This document shows, piece after piece, positions 44,304 to 46,450 of a stretch of 46,450 nt of DNA (its first letter is position 1; every line of letters begins with the position of its first letter). The notes beneath the pieces were generated by a model. That model was not told the DNA's origin. It made no database searches and worked only from the letters and a program-made list of their open reading frames with translations. Position numbers and translations under genes: made by a program. The stretch covers positions 1 through 46,450 of the forward strand of contig JADFHN010000027.1 of NCBI GenBank assembly GCA_022567155.1, written 5' to 3'. The stretch is from Bacteroidota bacterium (GTDB lineage Bacteria; Bacteroidota; Bacteroidia; Cytophagales; Cyclobacteriaceae).

Positions 44304-44714
44304 TTACAATTTTATTTGACCTACCTCAATAATGTAACCATCAGGGTCTTTCATATAACATCTAAATTCTCGTTCATGGTCTTTTACATCTGTTAGAAAC
44401 TCTGCACCTTTTTCAGACCACTCTCGGTAGCACTTTTGGATATCGGCTACGCGAATGTTCATAAAGCTGCTCACTTTATTAGGATTTTCAGGTGGTGCAA
44501 GAGTCACGTCAGGCTTGTCATCTGTAGGGCCGCCACCCACATTTAGGACGATCCAGGTATTGGCCACTTTCAATATCGTTGGTTCACCCTCCATAGCAAA
44601 TTCACCACCAAAGATAGATTGGTAAAACTTGGCCGAGCGCGCAACATCACTTACAGTCAAAAAATGCGTAATAACGAAACCCTCTTTAGGGGCAGGTAAC
44701 AAATCCATATTCAT
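44304..44714 (-). CDS. VOC family protein (glyoxalase/bleomycin-resistance fold)
   Basis: The 136-residue protein has the two beta-alpha-beta-beta-beta halves of the VOC superfamily. The first contains VSDVARSAKFYQSIFGGEF, the second VADIQKCYREWSEKGAEFL and ends RCYMKDPDGYIIEVGQ, where the Glu is the usual metal ligand. Such proteins include glyoxalases, dioxygenases and antibiotic-binding proteins; the substrate is unknown. It faces OsmC convergently. The ATG at 44714 is used; another ATG lies two codons in. Confidence 0.88.
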   Translation of the reverse strand: MNMDLLPAPKEGFVITHFLTVSDVARSAKFYQSIFGGEFAMEGEPTILKVANTWIVLNVGGGPTDDKPDVTLAPPENPNKVSSFMNIRVADIQKCYREWSEKGAEFLTDVKDHEREFRCYMKDPDGYIIEVGQIKL

Positions 44715-44894
44715 AATTTTTTCCTTAATTGCTGCTCGTAAGACTTATGTTCAATGAGGGCACGTAAATTTAAGCTTTCGCCTAAACTTCGGCAATTTTA
44801 CCGGACTATTTTTAAATATTTATAGCACATTGGGAGAGCAAGAGAAATTATATAATGCCCTAATACAGGTCTTTGGTAATGTCTAAATAAATTC

Positions 44895-45948
44895 TGGAAA
44901 GTGAAACCACTAGTTCTCTTTACCTTGAGCCAGAAGATGGAAAACCCTTAGACCCATTTTTTGCCTGGTTAATTCCTTCCGCTAAAGTTAAATTTACCCG
45001 GTCAGTACCAACCGATTATCAGAACATACAGCCTCTCCGACACTCCCTCGGCAGCTCAATATCGATTGACGTTCAAAAGGGAGCACGCCCCAGCCAATAA
45101 ACCCGAGGCATACCAAGGAGTTTCCTCAAATTACTTTCACGATCAGGTAGAAAGTAGAAAGAGGATCCAAAATATTAACTATGGTTCCCAGGAGGAAGTT
45201 TTTTCTTCATGCCGAGAGGGAAGTACCCATCGTACTCTTAAGCGCTGGCGTGGGCTTAACGCCCATGATAAGTATGTTATATACACTTGCTAAAACCAAA
45301 CCCGGCCAACCGGTGTGGTTTATTCATGGCACCCGAAGTGGAAAAGAGCATGCCTTTGGTGAACACGTTCGCAAAATTGCAAGTGAAAACCAGCAATTGC
45401 AGGTTTATATCAAATACAGCCAACCTACCCCGCAGGATCAATTGGGGACCGATTATGATGAAAAGGGTTATGTGGATATAAATCTTGTAAAGCGTCTGGT
45501 TCCAAGGAAAATTTGTGATTTCTACATCTGTGGCCCTAACCCGTTCATGAGATCGATATTTAATGGATTATTGGATTGGGGAGTTTCAGAAGTCCAAATT
45601 CACTACGAATTTTTTGTACCCGCTTCTACCTTGAGTGAACGTGACAAAGTTGCGATCCCAAAAAAGATTGCCGAGGCTACCCAGTGCTGCGATGAAATGG
45701 AAGTGAATTTTTCCAAATCCGGGATTAATGCTAATTGGAATCCTTCATTTGAAAGTAACCTGGATTTGGCCGAAGCCAATGGACTTAGTCCGGATTACAG
45801 CTGCAGGTCAGGAATATGCCACACCTGTATTTGTAAACTTGAGCGAGGTGAAGTAGATTACCTAATGGAACCACTTAACCCACCGCCCGAGGGTATGGTG
45901 TTAATTTGTTGTTCCAAACCAAAAAGCAATCTGGTGATCGCTATTTGA
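44895..45948 (+). pseudogene. frameshifted FAD/NAD-binding oxidoreductase with 2Fe-2S domain
   Basis: Three frames together spell one reductase. Frame one, near 44904-44970, gives SSLYLEPEDGKPLDPFFAW. Frame two, from about 45016, gives IRTYSLSDTP with the FAD-binding RxYS motif, RLTFKREHAP and GVSSNYFHDQVE. Frame three (45181-45948, 255 codons) gives LLSAGVGLTPMISML, FYICGPNPFMRS and a plant-type 2Fe-2S motif, CRSGICHTC followed by ICC. The last piece could still be translated but lacks the FAD domain. Relatives are flavohaemoprotein-type or vanillate-demethylase-type reductases. At least two frameshifts are needed, so the gene is most likely dead. Confidence 0.7.
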
Positions 45949-46148
45949 TGCCAGACCACAAAATCATGAACACCGAAGCTCAAAAAGGTAAAATGAAGTT
46001 AGAGTAGTTGCATAAACACCATGAACTCAAACGTATGCTGGAGTCATTTAAAAATCAACAGTGCGATTCCCGTCAGGATTCATTTGAATATGATAAAAAT
46101 AATGTAGTTTATTATCGTATTTGTCATTACACCGTTTTGAACTTATAA
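45948..46148 (+). pseudogene. small frame interrupted by an amber stop
   Basis: An ATG overlapping the reductase stop (TGATG at 45946-45950) opens MPDHKIMNTEAQKGKMKLE, then TAG at 46005. The frame continues without a stop through HHELKRMLESFKNQQCDSR and NNVVYYRICHYTVLNL to a TAA at 46146. The continued frame and overlap suggest one ~66-residue gene broken by a point mutation. No family is recognised, and chance is possible. Confidence 0.3.
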
Positions 46149-46160
46149 ACTAACTGAAAA

Positions 46161-46450
46161 ATGAAGCATTTTGACTCACTTGTAATCGGTACGGGACAGT
46201 CCGGACTATCATTAGCTGCCCGGCTGGCTGGTGCAGGAAAAAAAGTAGCTATTGTAGAGCGGGAATTATTTGGAGGTACTTGTGTAAATACCGGCTGTAC
46301 CCCTACTAAAACCCTGGTTGCTAGTGCTAGAGTGGCCTATATGGCCCGACGAGGCAGCGACTTTGGTGTTGACATAGGTGGTCCAATTTCGGTGGATATG
46401 AAGAAAGTCAAACAACGTAAAGACGAGATTGTCAGGCAATCAAATCAAGG
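46161..46450 (+). CDS. pyridine nucleotide-disulfide oxidoreductase, mercuric-reductase-like (5' part)
   Basis: The frame starts at the ATG at 46161 and is open to the window edge (96 codons). It shows the FAD-binding loop VIGTGQSGLSLAARLAGAG and the redox-active disulfide motif GGTCVNTGCTPTKTL (CVNTGC), typical of mercuric reductase and dihydrolipoamide dehydrogenase; PTKTLVASARVAY favours the mercuric-reductase-like subgroup. No MerT/MerP or MerR gene is visible. Substrate is therefore not settled. It runs out of the window on the right. Confidence 0.85.
   Translation, partial: MKHFDSLVIGTGQSGLSLAARLAGAGKKVAIVERELFGGTCVNTGCTPTKTLVASARVAYMARRGSDFGVDIGGPISVDMKKVKQRKDEIVRQSNQ

Overview
The window reads as a chromosomal contig of a member of the Bacteroidota. 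Translation starts mostly lack Shine-Dalgarno sequences. Several upstream regions carry the Bacteroidota-type -7 element TAnnTTTG. The gene content (head-GIN/DUF2807 lipoprotein, PD40-OmpA protein, DUF4399 and DUF6503-like lipoproteins, DUF4212 plus VC_2705-type symporter, glyA-tatC-rpiB, rbfA next to an FtsX-type permease) is typical of that phylum. Order and family cannot be fixed from the sequence. No rRNA, tRNA or CRISPR array was seen.

Layout. 1-8.3 kb: a putative class III nucleotide cyclase/TolB-like/TPR protein, an SRPBCC protein, a secreted S9 peptidase, an SDR oxidoreductase and a two-gene sodium:solute symporter. 8.3-12.6 kb: a gap with gene relics, two lipoproteins, a second SDR, and a broken copy of an acyltransferase directly in front of the intact copy. 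12.6-21.5 kb: a SNF2-type helicase, a LolC/E-like permease, RbfA, a polytopic membrane protein, and the glyA-tatC-rpiB operon. 21.5-27.2 kb: envelope proteins (DUF2807, OmpA-like), CmoA coupled to a membrane methyltransferase, a 3-hydroxyacyl-CoA dehydrogenase-like protein and RidA. 27.2-32.0 kb: GltX and a small partner, an IS1-like fragment, and a 2-oxoacid:ferredoxin oxidoreductase locus whose alpha subunit is broken into three pieces and whose beta and gamma domains are fused. 32.0-40.5 kb: a Na/Pi cotransporter, a double universal stress protein, an acyl-CoA synthetase, a non-coding stretch with a multi-hairpin element and an internally deleted insertion sequence, a TPR protein, and RmuC with a GroES-like protein. 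40.5-46.4 kb: a region with a different flavour and many broken genes: a 3'-truncated PQQ dehydrogenase joined to a thiolase, OsmC, a VOC protein, a frameshifted FAD/2Fe-2S reductase, and the start of a mercuric-reductase-like flavoprotein.

Most intact genes are housekeeping or envelope functions with no single shared pathway. The acyl-CoA synthetase, thiolase and 3-hydroxyacyl-CoA dehydrogenase-like protein could all touch fatty-acid breakdown, but they are not in one operon. The most unusual structure is non-coding: a ~160-bp run of six perfect hairpins bounded by a 13-bp imperfect inverted repeat (36981-37140). It lies just before a truncated DUF4260 gene and an IS relic that keeps 17-bp inverted repeats. 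Also notable are two tiny predicted membrane proteins (22536-22601 and 40650-40751) and the split alpha subunit of the oxidoreductase. I did not find a clear new multi-gene defence or metabolic system.
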